Assembly: GCF_029946505.1 (NCBI RefSeq)
Contig: NZ_JARZHG010000001.1
Coordinates: 124,001-188,000 of the forward strand
DNA from: Polyangium sp. y55x31
GTDB lineage: Bacteria > Myxococcota_A > Polyangia > Polyangiales > Polyangiaceae
Reading direction: 5' to 3'
Length of the DNA stretch: 64,000 nt
Part shown: positions 1-13,200 of the stretch, in pieces
Layout: each line of letters begins with the position of its first letter
Position numbering within the stretch: the stretch's first letter is position 1
The notes under the pieces: model-generated
What the model saw: the letters and a program-made list of their open reading frames with translations, nothing else
Told to the model about the DNA's origin: nothing
The model's database searches: none
Position numbers and translations under genes: made by a program

Positions 1-3000
1 CTCCGAAAGAAGGGGGGGCTCGTGGGTCCCGGCCGCCGGGCCGTCACCGAGGGCTGCGCGCGCCTCGACCAGATCGTCGAAGAACGGCTGCGCGCGCACC
101 GCGGAGAAGGCGGGCAGGAGGCGCGACCAATCCACGTCGGCGAGGGTGACGGTCACCTCGTCGCCGCGAAGCACCTGCCCGAGGGCCGCGATCGCGACGG
201 GCGGCGCGATCGCTCGCAGCCCCCGGCTTCGAAGGCGCTCTTGCTCGGCGGTGGCCCCCGCCATGCCGCCCCCCGCCCAGGGTCCCCAGGCAATGGACGT
301 CCCGGACAAACCACGCGCGCGCCTTTGCTCGATCAGCGCGTCGAGGAACGTGTTGGCCGCGGCATACGCTCCCTGGCCCCCGCTCCCCCACACGCCGGCG
401 ATCGAGGAAAACGCGACGAACGCGTCGAGCGGCTCCGCGGACAGGAGCTCGGCGAGGTGCAAAGCCCCGGCCGCCTTGCTCGCGAGCACCTCGGCGAGCT
501 CGGCGGCGCCCATGGAATCGAGGGCCGTTTGATGAACGACGCCCGCGGCGTGAAAGACGGCGCGAATCGGCTGCCCCGCCGTGACAAACCCCTCGACGAG
601 CGCGCGCACCGCGTCGCGATCGGCCATGTCGCAGGCGGCGAGGGTCACACGGGCGCCGAGCGCGACGAGCGCGGCTTCGAGCGCCTCGGCCCCCGGCGCC
701 TCGCGCCCACGACGGCTGACGAGCACGAGGTGCTCGGCGCCGTTCCCGGCCAGCCACCGAGCGACGGCGCCGCCGAGCGCGCCCGTGCCCCCGGTGATCA
801 GGATCGTCCCTTTCGGCTGGAAGGGACCACGCGCCGCGGTCGTCGGCTCGGGGGCGCGCGCGAGGCGGCGCACGTACAGGCCGCTCGGCCGCACCGCGAG
901 CTGATCCTCCGCGCCGAGCCCAGCGAGCGCCGCGCAGAGCCGCGCGCGTGCTCGTTCGTCGAGGGGCGCCGCGACGTCGACGAGCCCCCCCCATCGCTCG
1001 GGATGCTCGAGCGCCGCCACGCGGCCGAGGCCCCAGCAAAGCGAGAGATGCAGGCGCTGCAAAGGATCGGACGGGCCGACGCTCACGGCGCCGCTCGTCA
1101 CGACCCAGAGCGGCGCGCCGAGGCCGACGTCGCCGAGCGCCTGAAGCAGGGCGAGCGTCCGCGCCGCCGCACGAACGTACGCGCCCCCGCCGCCCTGCGC
1201 GGGTTCGTCCTCGTCGAGGAGCAAAACGATTCCCCGCGGCGAGGTGCCGTCCGCGAGGGCTTCACGCAGCCTCGAAGCGATACCCGCTCGATCGTCCTCG
1301 TTCTCGCCCAGGAGAACGGAGACGACGCGCGCGCCACGCTCCGTGAGCGCCGTCTCGGTCGCGGCGCAGAGGGCCGTTTGCCCGCTGCCGCGGACGAGCA
1401 GCCACGTACCGTCGATGGAGCGGGCCTCGGGGATGGGGAGCTCGATGGGCTTCCAGCCGACCCGATAACGAAGCGCGCTTTCCGCGGGCCGTTCTCGTTC
1501 GCGTTGCGGGGCTTCGATCCAGAAGCGCTCGCGCTGGAAGGCGTACGTGGGCACCTCCGCGCTTTGCGCACCGAGCGCCGTGAAGAAAGCCTTCCAGTCG
1601 ACGGCGATGCCGCGCGCATGGAGCGCGCCGAGCGCGAGCGCGACGGATGGCTCGTCGGGGACGTTCTTGCGCAGCGCCGGGACGAAGGCCGCGTCAGGCC
1701 CCTCTTCCTCGGTCAGGCAGAGCGGTCCGAGGCCACTCAGCACCCCTTGCGGACCAAGCTCCAGATACGTGCCGACGCCGTCCGCCGCGAGGCTCCGCAT
1801 GCCGTCGTGCCAGCGCACCGCGCGCCGTACGTGACGAACCCAGTATTCCGCCGTGCAGAGCTCCTCCGCTGTCGCGAGTTTGCCCGTCGTGTTCGATACG
1901 ATCGGGATACGGGGCGGATGCAACGAGACGGACGATACGACCCGCCGGAAGGCGTCCAGCATCGCGTCCATGCGCGGCGAGTGGAACGCATGCGAGACGG
2001 AGAGCCGCGCCGTCTTGCGCCCGAGCCGTCGTGCCTCGTCGGCGACCGCGAGCACGGCGTCCTCGTCGCCCGCGACGACGATGGCCTCTCGCCCATTGAG
2101 GGCCGCGATCTCCGCGCGCCCTGCGTGACCGGCGAGCCAGCCGCTCGCCTCCTCCTCGGTCGCCTGCAAGGAGACCATCGCCCCACCGGGGGGCAGCTCT
2201 TGCATCAGCCGTCCACGCGCGGCGACGACCTTGCAAGCGTCTTCGAGCGACAGGACGCCCGCGACGTGCGCCGCAGCAAGCTCGCCGATCGAATGCCCCG
2301 CGAGGACGTCGGGCGTGACGCCGAACGATTCGAACAGCCGGTAGAGCGCGACCTCCAGGGCAAACAGCGCCGGCTGGGTGTATCGAGTTTCGTGAAGGAG
2401 GCTCGCTTCGGGGGTGTCCTCGCGCGCGAAGAGCACGTCCCGGAGGGGTCGATCGAGCAGCGCGTCGAAGCAGGCAAACGAGGCGTCGAGTGCGTCTCGA
2501 AAAACGGGCACCGTCTCGTAGAGCTCCCGTCCGCTCTGCGGGAGCTGGCTGCCCTGCCCCGTGAACAGCACCGCGAGCTTGCCCGCCCGATGGCGCTGGT
2601 CGACCACGGAGAGCGCCGCGCGTTCGCCCTGCCCGAGCGCCGCGAGCGCGTCGAGCAGCGCGCCGTGCTGCGCGGCGACGAGCACGGCCCGGTGCTCGAA
2701 ATGTTTTCGTGTCGTCCCGAGCGCGCACGCCACGTCCGCGAGCTCCACCTCCGGGCGCGCGGCGAGGTGCTGGTGAAGACGGCTGGCTTGCGCATGCAGG
2801 GCCGCCGCGGTTTTTCCGGACAAAACAAAGGGGAGCCATCGCGGCGCCGCGGCGCTCGACGCCCGCGCCGCGCGGGGCTCCTCGCTCGGCGCTCCCTCCA
2901 AGATCACGTGTGCGTTCGTCCCGCTGATCCCGAACGACGACACGCCCGCGCGCCGGGGACGGCTCCGCGACGGCCACGGGACGGCGTCCTGGAGCAGCCG

Positions 3001-4272
3001 GATCCGGCTCTCGGACCAATCCACGTACGGCGACGGCGCCTCCGCGTGCAGCGTCCTCGGCAATCGCCCGTGCTGCATCGCGAGGACCATCTTGATGACC
3101 CCGGCGACCCCCGCCGCGGCCTGCGTGTGGCCGATGTTCGACTTGATGCCTCCGAGCCAGAGCGGGTGCTCCGCCGAACGGCCCGCGCCGTACGTGGAAA
3201 GGAGCGCGCGCGCCTCGATCGGATCGCCGAGCGTCGTCCCGGTCCCGTGCGCCTCGACCGCGTCGACGTCGTCGGCCGACAGCCTCGCGCTCGCGAGCGC
3301 TTGCTTGATCACCCGCTCCTGGGCAGGGCCGTTCGGCGCGGTGAGCCCCTGGCTCTTGCCGTCCTGGTTCAGCGCCGATCCGCGCACGACCCCGAGGATG
3401 GTGCGCCCGTGACGACGCGCGTCCGACAGCCGTTCGAGCAAGAGGAGCCCCACGCCCTCCGCCCACCCGACCCCGTCCGCGTTCGCCGAAAAGGCCTTGC
3501 ACCGGCCGTCCTTCGCGAGGCCGCGCTGCCGGCTGAACTCGATGAAGCTCATCGGCGTCGCCATCACGGTGACGCCGCCGGCGAGGGCGAGCGTGCACTC
3601 GCCCGCACGGAGCGCCTGGCACGCCAGGTGGATCGCGGCGAGCGACGAGCTGCACGCGGTGTCGATCGTGATCGCCGGGCCCTCGAGCCCGAGCGCATAC
3701 GCCACGCGGCCGGAAGCGACGCTGGGCGCGCTGCCGAGGCCCACGTGTCCTTCGAGCTCGTCGTCGCCCGAGCGCATCAGGGCCGCGCCATAATCGCTGT
3801 ACATGATGCCCACGAAGACACCCGTGGGGCTGCCGAGGAGCGACGCCGGATCGATCCGCGCGTGCTCGATCGCCTCCCACGATGCTTCGAGCAGCAAGCG
3901 TTGCTGCGGGTCGATCGCCGCGGCCTCGCGGGGGCTCACGCCGAAGACCTCGGCGTCGAACCGATCCGCGTCGTGCAAGAAGCCGCCCTCGCGCACGTAG
4001 CTCTTGCCGCGCGCGTCCGGGTCCGGATCGAAGAGCGTTTCGAGGTCCCAGCCGCGGTTCTCAGGGAAGCCGCCGATCGCGTCCTTGCCCGCGTCGACGA
4101 GGTCCCAGAGCTCCTCGGGCGAAGACACGCCGCCCGGGTACCGGCAGCTCATTCCGACGATCGCGATGGGCTCGTGCCACCGCTCCTCGACCTCCGTGAG
4201 GCGCTCGCGCGTCTGCCGGAAGGCCGTGGTGAGCCGCTCGAGATAGGCCCGAAGTTTCTGCTCCTCGCTCAT
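1..4272 (-). CDS. Modular type I PKS D, 3'-truncated by window edge (KS-AT-KR-...)
   Basis: Fourth PKS gene of the operon; the reading frame stays open to the window edge, so about 1424 residues of a longer protein are present. The ATG at 4272 shares one base with the stop of PKS C (TGATG), implying translational coupling. A short charged N-terminal helix (about residues 1-35) looks like a docking element. The KS begins near residue 35 with active-site Cys207 in TACSSS. The AT has Ser661 in GHSIG and a later HAFH motif, the known malonyl-CoA signature. The KR has TGGTGALG near 1153 and catalytic Tyr near 1303 in QGAYAAAN. It lacks the LDD motif and has Trp in AGVWG, which is typical of A-type KRs. 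There is no DH or ER. The KR follows the AT almost directly, without the helical dimerisation element found in modules B1, B2 and B4. The ACP must lie beyond the window. Predicted output of this module is a beta-hydroxy extension without an alpha branch. Confidence 0.96.
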   Translation of the reverse strand, partial: MSEEQKLRAYLERLTTAFRQTRERLTEVEERWHEPIAIVGMSCRYPGGVSSPEELWDLVDAGKDAIGGFPENRGWDLETLFDPDPDARGKSYVREGGFLHDADRFDAEVFGVSPREAAAIDPQQRLLLEASWEAIEHARIDPASLLGSPTGVFVGIMYSDYGAALMRSGDDELEGHVGLGSAPSVASGRVAYALGLEGPAITIDTACSSSLAAIHLACQALRAGECTLALAGGVTVMATPMSFIEFSRQRGLAKDGRCKAFSANADGVGWAEGVGLLLLERLSDARRHGRTILGVVRGSALNQDGKSQGLTAPNGPAQERVIKQALASARLSADDVDAVEAHGTGTTLGDPIEARALLSTYGAGRSAEHPLWLGGIKSNIGHTQAAAGVAGVIKMVLAMQHGRLPRTLHAEAPSPYVDWSESRIRLLQDAVPWPSRSRPRRAGVSSFGISGTNAHVILEGAPSEEPRAARASSAAAPRWLPFVLSGKTAAALHAQASRLHQHLAARPEVELADVACALGTTRKHFEHRAVLVAAQHGALLDALAALGQGERAALSVVDQRHRAGKLAVLFTGQGSQLPQSGRELYETVPVFRDALDASFACFDALLDRPLRDVLFAREDTPEASLLHETRYTQPALFALEVALYRLFESFGVTPDVLAGHSIGELAAAHVAGVLSLEDACKVVAARGRLMQELPPGGAMVSLQATEEEASGWLAGHAGRAEIAALNGREAIVVAGDEDAVLAVADEARRLGRKTARLSVSHAFHSPRMDAMLDAFRRVVSSVSLHPPRIPIVSNTTGKLATAEELCTAEYWVRHVRRAVRWHDGMRSLAADGVGTYLELGPQGVLSGLGPLCLTEEEGPDAAFVPALRKNVPDEPSVALALGALHARGIAVDWKAFFTALGAQSAEVPTYAFQRERFWIEAPQRERERPAESALRYRVGWKPIELPIPEARSIDGTWLLVRGSGQTALCAATETALTERGARVVSVLLGENEDDRAGIASRLREALADGTSPRGIVLLLDEDEPAQGGGGAYVRAAARTLALLQALGDVGLGAPLWVVTSGAVSVGPSDPLQRLHLSLCWGLGRVAALEHPERWGGLVDVAAPLDERARARLCAALAGLGAEDQLAVRPSGLYVRRLARAPEPTTAARGPFQPKGTILITGGTGALGGAVARWLAGNGAEHLVLVSRRGREAPGAEALEAALVALGARVTLAACDMADRDAVRALVEGFVTAGQPIRAVFHAAGVVHQTALDSMGAAELAEVLASKAAGALHLAELLSAEPLDAFVAFSSIAGVWGSGGQGAYAAANTFLDALIEQRRARGLSGTSIAWGPWAGGGMAGATAEQERLRSRGLRAIAPPVAIAALGQVLRGDEVTVTLADVDWSRLLPAFSAVRAQPFFDDLVEARAALGDGPAAGTHEPPLLSE

Positions 4273-7200
4273 CAACCAAACCCCATGTCTTCGAGCTCGC
4301 GGTCGAGGATGCCGAAGAGCTCATCGTTCGACGCCGCTTCGAGGTCCTTGGGTGCCAAGGCCTCGGGGGCGCGTGCGTCGGAGGCGCGCCCCTTGGAAAG
4401 AAGAGCCCGAAGCCTGCGATCGACGTTCCCCCAGGTGACGTCGTCCCCGGCCGGGATCCCGGCGATCAAGGCCTCGAGCGTGTCGAGCGCCGCGCCGAGC
4501 GACGCGGGGGCTCGTTTGGCAGGGACGATCTCGGCGCGGAGCCATCGCGCGATGGCGGCCGGCGTCGGTTGATCGAAGAGCAGGGTCGCCGGCAGGCGCA
4601 AGGCCGTCGCAGCGCCGAGGCGATTGCGCAGGTCGAGGGCCATCAACGAATCGAGCCCCAGCTCTTGCAGCGGGCGATCGGGCTCGATCGCGGAGGCCTG
4701 CCGCCCCATGACCGTCGAGACCTCCTTGCGGACGAGCTCGAGGAGCGCGCGGGTTTGCTCGGCCTCGGAGAGGGACGAGAGCCGATCCTTCAGGAGGTCG
4801 GCCGAAGCGCTCGTGGCCTCGGGCACCCGCCGAGGCGCGGCACGGACGAGCCCTCGGAGCATGGCGGGCAGGGCCTCGGGCCGGCTCGCGAGGGCGCCGA
4901 GGTCGAGCCGAACGGGGACGACACAAGCGTCCACGCCCAAGAGCGCGGCGTCGAGCGCGGCGAGCCCCTCACCCGTCGAGAACGAGAGCAGGCCGTGACG
5001 CGCGAGCCGCGCCCGGTCTGCGTCCGAAAGACGCGCCGCCATGCCTTCCTCCGCCCAGGGGCCCCATGCGAGCGACAGGGCTCGCTGCCCCGCGGCCTGC
5101 CTGTGACTCGCGAGCGCATCGAGCAGCGCGTTCGCCGCCGCGTAGCTCGCCTGCCCTGCGTTGCCCAGCACCCCGGCGAGCGACGAGAACAGGACGAACG
5201 CGGAGAGCTCGCGCCCCTGCGTCAACGCATGCAGCGCGAGCGCGGCGTCCACCTTGGGCCGGAACACACGGTCGATCCGCGCGGCGTCGAGCGCCGGGAA
5301 CAACCCGTCGTCGAGCACGCCCGCCGTATGAAAAACGGCGTTCAGAGGGAATGCCTCGGGGATCGTGGCGAGGAGGCGTTCGAGCGCCTCGCCATCTCCC
5401 ACGTCGCACGCGGCGAAGGTGACCGTCGCACCCGCGGCGCGCAGCTCGTTCGCGAGTGCCTCCGCGCCCGGCGCCGCGCCGCCGCTTCTTGAAACGAGCA
5501 GCAGATGGCGGGCGCCGTATCGGGCGACGAGGTGCCGCGCGACGAGGGCGCCGAGCGCGCCCGTGCCTCCCGTGATGAGCACGGTCTTGTCGGGATCCAA
5601 GGCGAACGTCGCTGGCCCGCTCGCGGCCGGGACACGCGCGAGGCGGGGGACGACGGCGCGGCCGCCACGGATCGCGATCTGCCCTTCGTCGCTCGCGAGC
5701 GCGAGCGGCAACGCCTCGAGGGATGCGGCGTGCTCGTCGAGGTCGACGAGGCTCACGCGGCGCTCCGGGGCTTCGGCCTGGAGCGAGCGCAAGAGGCCGA
5801 CGAGCGGGGCATGCAGCAGATCGACGGCGCCCTCGTCCGATCGCGTGGCGACGGCGCGCTGGGTGACCATCACGAGCTTCGTGGCCGACCCTCGCGCGTC
5901 GCCGAGCCACGCTTGCACGAGCGCGACCATCCGGTGCGTCGCGTCCCGGAGATCCGCGGCCAGATCGCCGTTCGTCCCGCGTTCGGGCCGCGGCGCCACG
6001 ACGAGGAGGTCGGGGACCGGGGCCCCTCCGTCGAGAGCCGCCTTCAGCGCGTCGATGCCCGCGTGCGTCTCGACGCTCCATCCCGCCTCGCGCAGCACGC
6101 GGTCGAGGCCGGGATCGGTGGGCCCGAGGAGCACGAGGCGCCCCGACGGGGGTCGCGCCTCGGGCGTGTCGAGCGGCCTCCACTCCACGCGATGAAGCGA
6201 GGAGCGGTGAGGCGCGACCGCGTCCCGGATCTGCGCCGCGGAGGCCGGTCGTGCATGCAGGCTTCCAATGGTGGCGACCGGCTCGCCGCGTTCGTCGGTG
6301 ATGTGGAACGACGCCGCATCACTCCCCTCGCGACGCGAAAGCCGCACACGCAATCGAGTGGCCCCCGTCGCGTGCAGCGAGACCCTTTCCCAGGAGAAGG
6401 GGAGCGGGATCTTGTCTGCATCGACGGCGGTCTCCAGCGTCGCGACGTGCAGGGCCGCGTCGAGGAGCGCCGGGTGAATCCCGAACGATCCGCCTCCCTC
6501 GGCGCTCCCCTCCGGCAGCTCGACCTCGGCGAAGAGCTCCGAGCCGCGCCGGAAAGCCGCGCAAAGCCCACGGAACTCCCCATCGTAGCCGAGCCCCACG
6601 TCGGCGAGCCGTTCGTACAGACCACCGATGTCGATCGGCTCGGCGCCCGGGGGCGGCCAGTCATGCAGGCCTGACGGCGCCTTCCCTTCGCCCGGCGCGA
6701 GGGTGCCCGTGGCATGGAGGGTCCACGGGGCGTCCGCCGGCGCGCCCTCGAGCCTCGAATGGACCGTGAGCGAGCGCGTCCCCGCGTCTCCCTGCGCGCC
6801 CACCACGAGCTGGAGATGGAGCGCCCCGGCGTCGGGGATCACCATCGGAGCCTGGATCGTCAACGTCTCGACCTCGGCGAGCCCCACGTGTTGCGCGGCG
6901 AACAACGCGAGCTCGACGAGCGCGGCGCCCGGCAAGAGGTTCGTCCCGAAGACGACGTGCCGCGCGAGCCAGGGGTGCGCGGACGGCGAGAGCCTTCCGG
7001 TGAACACGTGCTCGTCCGTCGCGGCGACGGCGACGGACGCCTGCAGGAGCGGGTGCGTCGCGTCGGCGAGGCCGGCGGACGCCATGGCGGCGCGCGAGCG
7101 CTTCGGGGCGTCGAGCCAGTAGCGCCGGCGCGAGAAGCCATAGGTCGGCAGCGGGACGCGGCGCCCGCCGTGCGGCGCGAAGAACGCGCTCGCATCGACG

Positions 7201-10200
7201 GAAAAACCTCGCGTGTGGAGCCGCGCGAGCGCGGTCACGAACGTCTCCGCCTCGGAGGCGTTCTTGCGGAGCGCCGGCAGGAACGCGCGTTCGTTTCGAT
7301 CGTCATCGGCGAGGCAAGCAGGCCCGAGGCCCGTCAGCACGCCCTGGGGCCCGAGCTCGAAGAACGTGTCCACGCCCTCCGCTTCGAGGCATTGCATGCC
7401 GTCGCGCCACCGGACGGCGCGGCGTACCTGACGAACCCAGTACGCTGCGGTACAGAGCTCCTCGGCCGTCGCGCGTTTGCCCGTCACGTTCGAGACGATG
7501 GGGATCCGGGGAGGCGCGAGCTTCACGCCCTCGACCACGCGACGGAACGCCTCCAGCATGCCGTCCATGCGAGGAGAGTGGAACGCGTGCGAGACGGCGA
7601 GCCTCGAAACCTTGCGACCTCGCGCCCGGATCCGCTCGGCCACGGCGAGCACGGCCTCCTCGTCGCCGGAGATCACGGTCGACGCGGGGCCATTGATCGC
7701 TGCGATATCGAGCTTCGCGCCGTGCTCTCCGACGAGCGCGGCCACGTCCGCCTCGCTCGCCTCGACCGCGACCATGGCGCCGCCCTCCGGCAGCTCTCCC
7801 ATGAGCCGGCCCCGCGCCGCGACGACGGTGCAGGCATCCTCGAGGCTCATCACGCCGCCGATGTGCGCGGCCACGAGCTCGCCGATCGAATGACCACAAA
7901 GGAAATCCGGCCGGACGCCGAACGACTCGACGAGCTTCGTGAGCGCGTATTCCAGGGCAAACAGCGCCGGCTGCGCATATCGCGTGTGCCCGAGCAAAGC
8001 CTCGCCCGTGGTCCCCTCGACCGCGAACACGACATCGACGAGCCGCGCTTCGAGGTGCCCATCGAACCCCGCGCACGCGCGCTCGAACGCCTCGCGGAAG
8101 ACGGGGTAGGTCGCGTAGAGCTCCTTGCCCATCCGCGCGTGCTGGCTGCCCTGCCCCGTGTACAGGAACGCGAGCTTGCCGGCCCGTCGTTGCCGATCGA
8201 CCACGACGCCTGGACCGTGCTCGCCGCGCGCAATGGCCGAGAGCCCTCCCACGAGCGCGCCCGTGTCCTTCGCGATCACCGCGGCCCGGTGCTCGAAGTG
8301 CGTCCGGCTCGTCAGCAGGGACGATGCGACGTCGAGCCCCTGGATCGACGGGTTTGACAGGACGTACCCCCGCAGCCGCTCCGCCTGGCGACGCAAGACG
8401 TCCGGCGTCTTGGCGGACACGACGAACGGCAGCCAGGAAGGCATCGGCGACGCGCGCTCCGCCGCGCCGGGTGAGGGCTCGGGCGCCTCTTCGAGGATCA
8501 CGTGGGCGTTCGTCCCGCTGATGCCGAACGACGAGATTCCCGCGCGGCGCGGGCCCCTCCTGCGTTCCCACGCCGCGGCGTCGCGCAGCAATCGAATCGA
8601 GCCCGACGACCAATCCACGTGCGGCGATGGTTCGTCCGCGTGGAGCGTCTTCGGCAGGACGCCCCGCTGCATCCCGAGGACCATTTTCATGATGCCCGCC
8701 ACGCCCGCCGCCGCCTGCGTGTGCCCGAAATTCGATTTGATGCTGCCGAGCCAGAGGGGCGCGTCCGCGGTGTGCCCGGAGCCGTACGTGGCGAGGAGCG
8801 CCTGCGCCTCGATGGGGTCGCCGAGCGTCGTGCCGGTCCCGTGCGCCTCGACGGCGTCGACGTCCGCAAATGAGAGCCCCGCGCTCGCGAGCGCCTGCTT
8901 GATCACCCGCTCCTGCGCGGGCCCGTTGGGCGCCGTGATGCCCTGGCTCTTCCCGTCCTGGTTGAGCGCCGACCCGCGCACCACCGCGAGGATCCGGTGA
9001 CCTTTGCGACGTGCATCCGCGAGGCGCTCGAGCAGGAGAAGGCCCGCCCCCTCCGACCACGCCGCCCCGTCCGCCTTCGCCGAGAACGATTTGCAACGCC
9101 CGTCCTTCGCGAGGCCGCGCTGCCGGCTGAATTCGATGAAGCTCGCGGGCGTCGCCATCGTCGTGACGCCCCCCGCGAGCGCCAGATCGCATTCGCCGTT
9201 GCGCAAGGCCTGGCACGCGAGGTGAACGGCGACGAGCGACGAGCTGCACGCCGTGTCGACCGTGACGGCCGGGCCCTCCAGGCCGAACGTGTAGGCGATA
9301 CGGCCGGAAGCGATGCTCGGCGCGCTCCCGATCGCGACGTATCCTTCGAGCGCGGCGGGCGCCTCCGGGAGGCGCGCACCATAATCGTTGTACATCACGC
9401 CGACGAAGACCCCCGTCGCGCTCCCCTGGAGGGACGCGGGCTCGATCCCCGCCTGCTCGAACGCCTCCCAGGTGGTTTCGAGGAGCAGCCGTTGCTGCGG
9501 ATCGATGGCCAGCGCCTCGCGTGGCGTGATGCCGAAAAACTCGGCGTCGAAGTCCGCCGCACCGCGCAAGAATCCCCCCTCGCGCACGTAGGTTTTTCCG
9601 CGCGCGTCGGGGTCCGGATCGTAAAGCGAATCGAGATCCCAGCCGCGATCCGTGGGAAAACCGCTGATCGCGTCCGTACCGGTCTCGAGCAGCGCCCAGA
9701 GCTCCTCGGGCGACTCCACGCCGCCCGGGAACCGGCAGCTCATGGCCACGATCGCGATGGCGTCCGATGCGTCGGTCACGGAGGCTTTCGGCTGCACGGA
9801 CGACGTCGCCTGCGCCGCGCCCGCGCGCGAGAGGACCTGTGCTTCGAGGTATCGGGCGAGCGCGATGGGCGTGGGGTGATCGAAGAGGAGCGTAGCCGGC
9901 AGACGCGAGGCCGTGGTTTTTCCCAGGCGATTGCGCAGCTCGATCGCCAAGAGCGAATCGAGCCCGAGTTCCGAGAGCGGCCGATCCGCTTCGAGCGCCT
10001 CGGGCTTGCCCCCGAGGACGGCCGCCGCCTCCTCGCGCACGAGATCCAGAAGCGCGGGGATCCGATCGGCCACCGGCAACGACGACAACCGCTGCAGGAT
10101 GGCCGGCGCGGTCGACGTCTTTTCGGCCGTGGCGCGTGAGGATCGGGCGCGACCGCGCCCTCGGAGCATCACGGGCACGCTCTCCCCGCTGCGATCGAGC

Positions 10201-13200
10201 GCCGCGGTATCGAGTCGGATGGGCGCCACGAGGGCGTCGTCGACGCCGAGCACCGCGTCGAAGAGCGCGGTCCCCTGCTCTGCCGACAGGGGGAAGAGCC
10301 CAGAATGGGAAAGCCGTGATCGAAGCGCATCCGATAGATGCGCCGCCATGCCGCCCTCCGCCCACGGGCCCCACGCGAGCGATACGCCCGTTTGTCCCCG
10401 CGCCCGCCGCCGGCCGACGAGCGCGTCGAGGAATGTATTGGCCGCCGAATAATTGGCTTGCCCCGCATTCCCCAGCACGCCGCTCAGGGACGAGAAAAGG
10501 ACGAACGCGGAGAGATTGCAATGCTGCGTCAGCTCGTGGAGGGCCCACGCGGCGTCGATCTTGGGTCGGAGCACGCGGCGCACGCGCTCCGGGTCGAGCG
10601 TCATCAAGACGCCGTCGTCGAGCGTGCCGGCCGCATGGATCACGGCGGTGAGCGGATGTTCGGCCGGGATCGTGCGGAGCAAAACGCCGAGCGCGTCGCG
10701 ATCGGCGACGTCGCACGCGGCGAGCCGGACGTCCGCGCCCGCCTCCCGTAGCTCGGCGAGCAGCGCCGGCGCGGAGGGCGCATCGCCGCCCTGCCGCGAG
10801 ACGAGCAAAAGGTGACGCACGCCATGCTTCGCCACGAGGTGACGCGCGAGATGCGCGCCCAGCGCGCCCGTGCCGCCGGTGACGAGGACGGTCCCCTCCC
10901 GATCGAACGGAGTGTTCCCGGATTTCCCCGTCGCGTCCATCTTCGCGAGCCGGGGCACGCGCCCTGCCCCGTTCCGCAAGGCCATTTGGGGTTCGTCGCT
11001 CGTCAATGCGCCGGGCAACGCCGCGAGAGACGCGGCGTCGTCGACATCGACCAGAAACATCGCTCGCTCGGGAAACTCCGCCTGCGCCGCGCGGACGAGC
11101 CCCCATACCGGAGCGTGCGCGAGGTCCTCGACGTCCTCGCCGGTCCGCGTCGCAATGGCGCGCCGGGTGAGCACGACGATGCGACGATGCGAGCATCGGC
11201 CGTCGCCAAGGTACGCTTTCAGCCAGGCGAGCGCCTCCTCGGTCGCAGCGTGCGCCTCGCGGGCCACGTCCACCGGCTCTCCGCTCGATAAGGCGGCGAG
11301 CACGAGCAGCTCGGGGATGTCACGGCCCTGATCGAGCGCCGCGCGCAAGGCATCGACGTCCGCATGGCGCTCCACGCGCACGCCGGCCTGTTCGAGCGCC
11401 GCCGCGATGTCGCCGCAATCCTTCCCGAGCAGCGCCGCGGCGAGCGGGTGCCGTGGAGCGCTCGGAGCGGGCTCGACCCACGTCACGGCGAAGAGGCCGG
11501 CATTCGCCGGAGAGCCGAGGAACCGGTCCGCGGGCGCGCGGCGCGTGGTAAAACCCTCGATCTGCGCGATGGGCTCGCCCTCGGCGTCCCAGAATGCGAG
11601 ATCCGACCGGCTCGTATCACTTCGAGGGTCCGCGCCCTCGCGCAAGGAATGCTCCGCCAAGGCGGCCTGGATGGGCCTTCCAGACCAGACCAGCCGCTCG
11701 ACGGCGAATGGCAATCGGGGGACGTCGCTGCCCTCGGGCAAACGAGGGACGGCGTCACCGTTCGCGCCGGTATCGCCGCTCCACAACTCGAGCCCGAAAG
11801 CATTGTCGATGAGCGGGCCTGGCACGGGGGCATCAAAGGCGGAGACCCCTTCGGGCGGCGCCAATCGCCCGAGCGTGGTCCGCGTACGGGGTCGCAAGAC
11901 GCCGTGGAGCCACCACCACCGAGGGCCCCATTCGAGCTCGATGGAACGGAGCACGTCGACGTGCGCCCGTCCCATCTCGGAGGCCTCGAACATGGGAGGC
12001 TCGACAGGCCCGAGGTGCAAAAGCGCACCGGGCGCTGCGGGGCCGAGCGTCGCCGTGGCGTGGGTCGTCCACGAATCGCCGCTCCTCGTCGTGAGCGCGG
12101 CGGAATATCCCGCGCCGTCGCCGGACCGAGGGACGAGGTGAACGTGCAGGATGACGTGATCCTGCGCGTCACCGAACGAAACCGGCGTCAAGAATTGGAT
12201 CTGCCCGAGCTCGATGGGCTGCCCTGGCCAGTACGACGCGGCGACGGCGAGCAGAATGGACACGTGGACGGCCCCCGCGACGACGATACGGCCATACACG
12301 ACGTGGTCGGCGAGATAAGGCTGGACGCCCGGCCCAATCTCGACCCTGTGGAGGAACGAGCCGTCCGGGAGCTCGAGCCGCTCCCCGGCGAGCGCATATC
12401 GCCCCGCGGGCGTCGCGCGGGCCGAGGAGGGGCGACGCGCGGGCTCGAGCCAATGGCGCTCGCGCTGGAACGCATAGGTCGGGAGCGGGACGCGCCGGCC
12501 GCCGGAGGTCTCGAAGAATCGCCTCCAATCGACGTTCACGCCGCGCACGTGGAGACCCGCGAGCGCCGTCACGAGTGTTCGCGTGCCTTCGGCCTCCTTG
12601 CGGAGCGCCGGGAAAAACTTGATCTTGCCTTCGCTCTCCTCCGACAAACAAGCCGGGCCGGCGGCGGAGAGCACGCCCTCGGGGCCAAGCTCGAGGCAAT
12701 GCGCGACGCCTTCGGCCTCGAGGCTCTGGATCCCGTCGAGAAAACGCACCGCGCTCCGGATCTGACGCACCCAGTACTCCGGCGCGCGGAGCTCCTCGGC
12801 GCTCACGCGCTTCCCGGTCACGGTGGAAACAATCGGAATGCGCGGGCTCCCGAGGGCGACGCCGTCCACCACGCGGCGATATGCCGCGAGGATCCCGTCC
12901 ATGCGCGGCGAATGGAACGCATGCGAGACGGAGAGGCGTGTCGTCTTGCGCCCGCGCGTCGCGAGCTCGGCCGCCACGGCGAGCACCGCATCTTCGTCGC
13001 CTGCGATGACCGTGGAGCGCGGGCCATTCAGCGCGGCGATGTCCACCTTGCCTTCGAGCGTGGTGATGAGCGGGCGAATCTCCTCCTCGGACGCCTGCAC
13101 CGCGACCATGGCGCCGCCCTCCGGCCCCGACCCCATCAGCTTCCCGCGGGCGGCGACGAGCTTGCAGGCATCCTCGAGGTTCAGCACCCCGGCGACGTGG

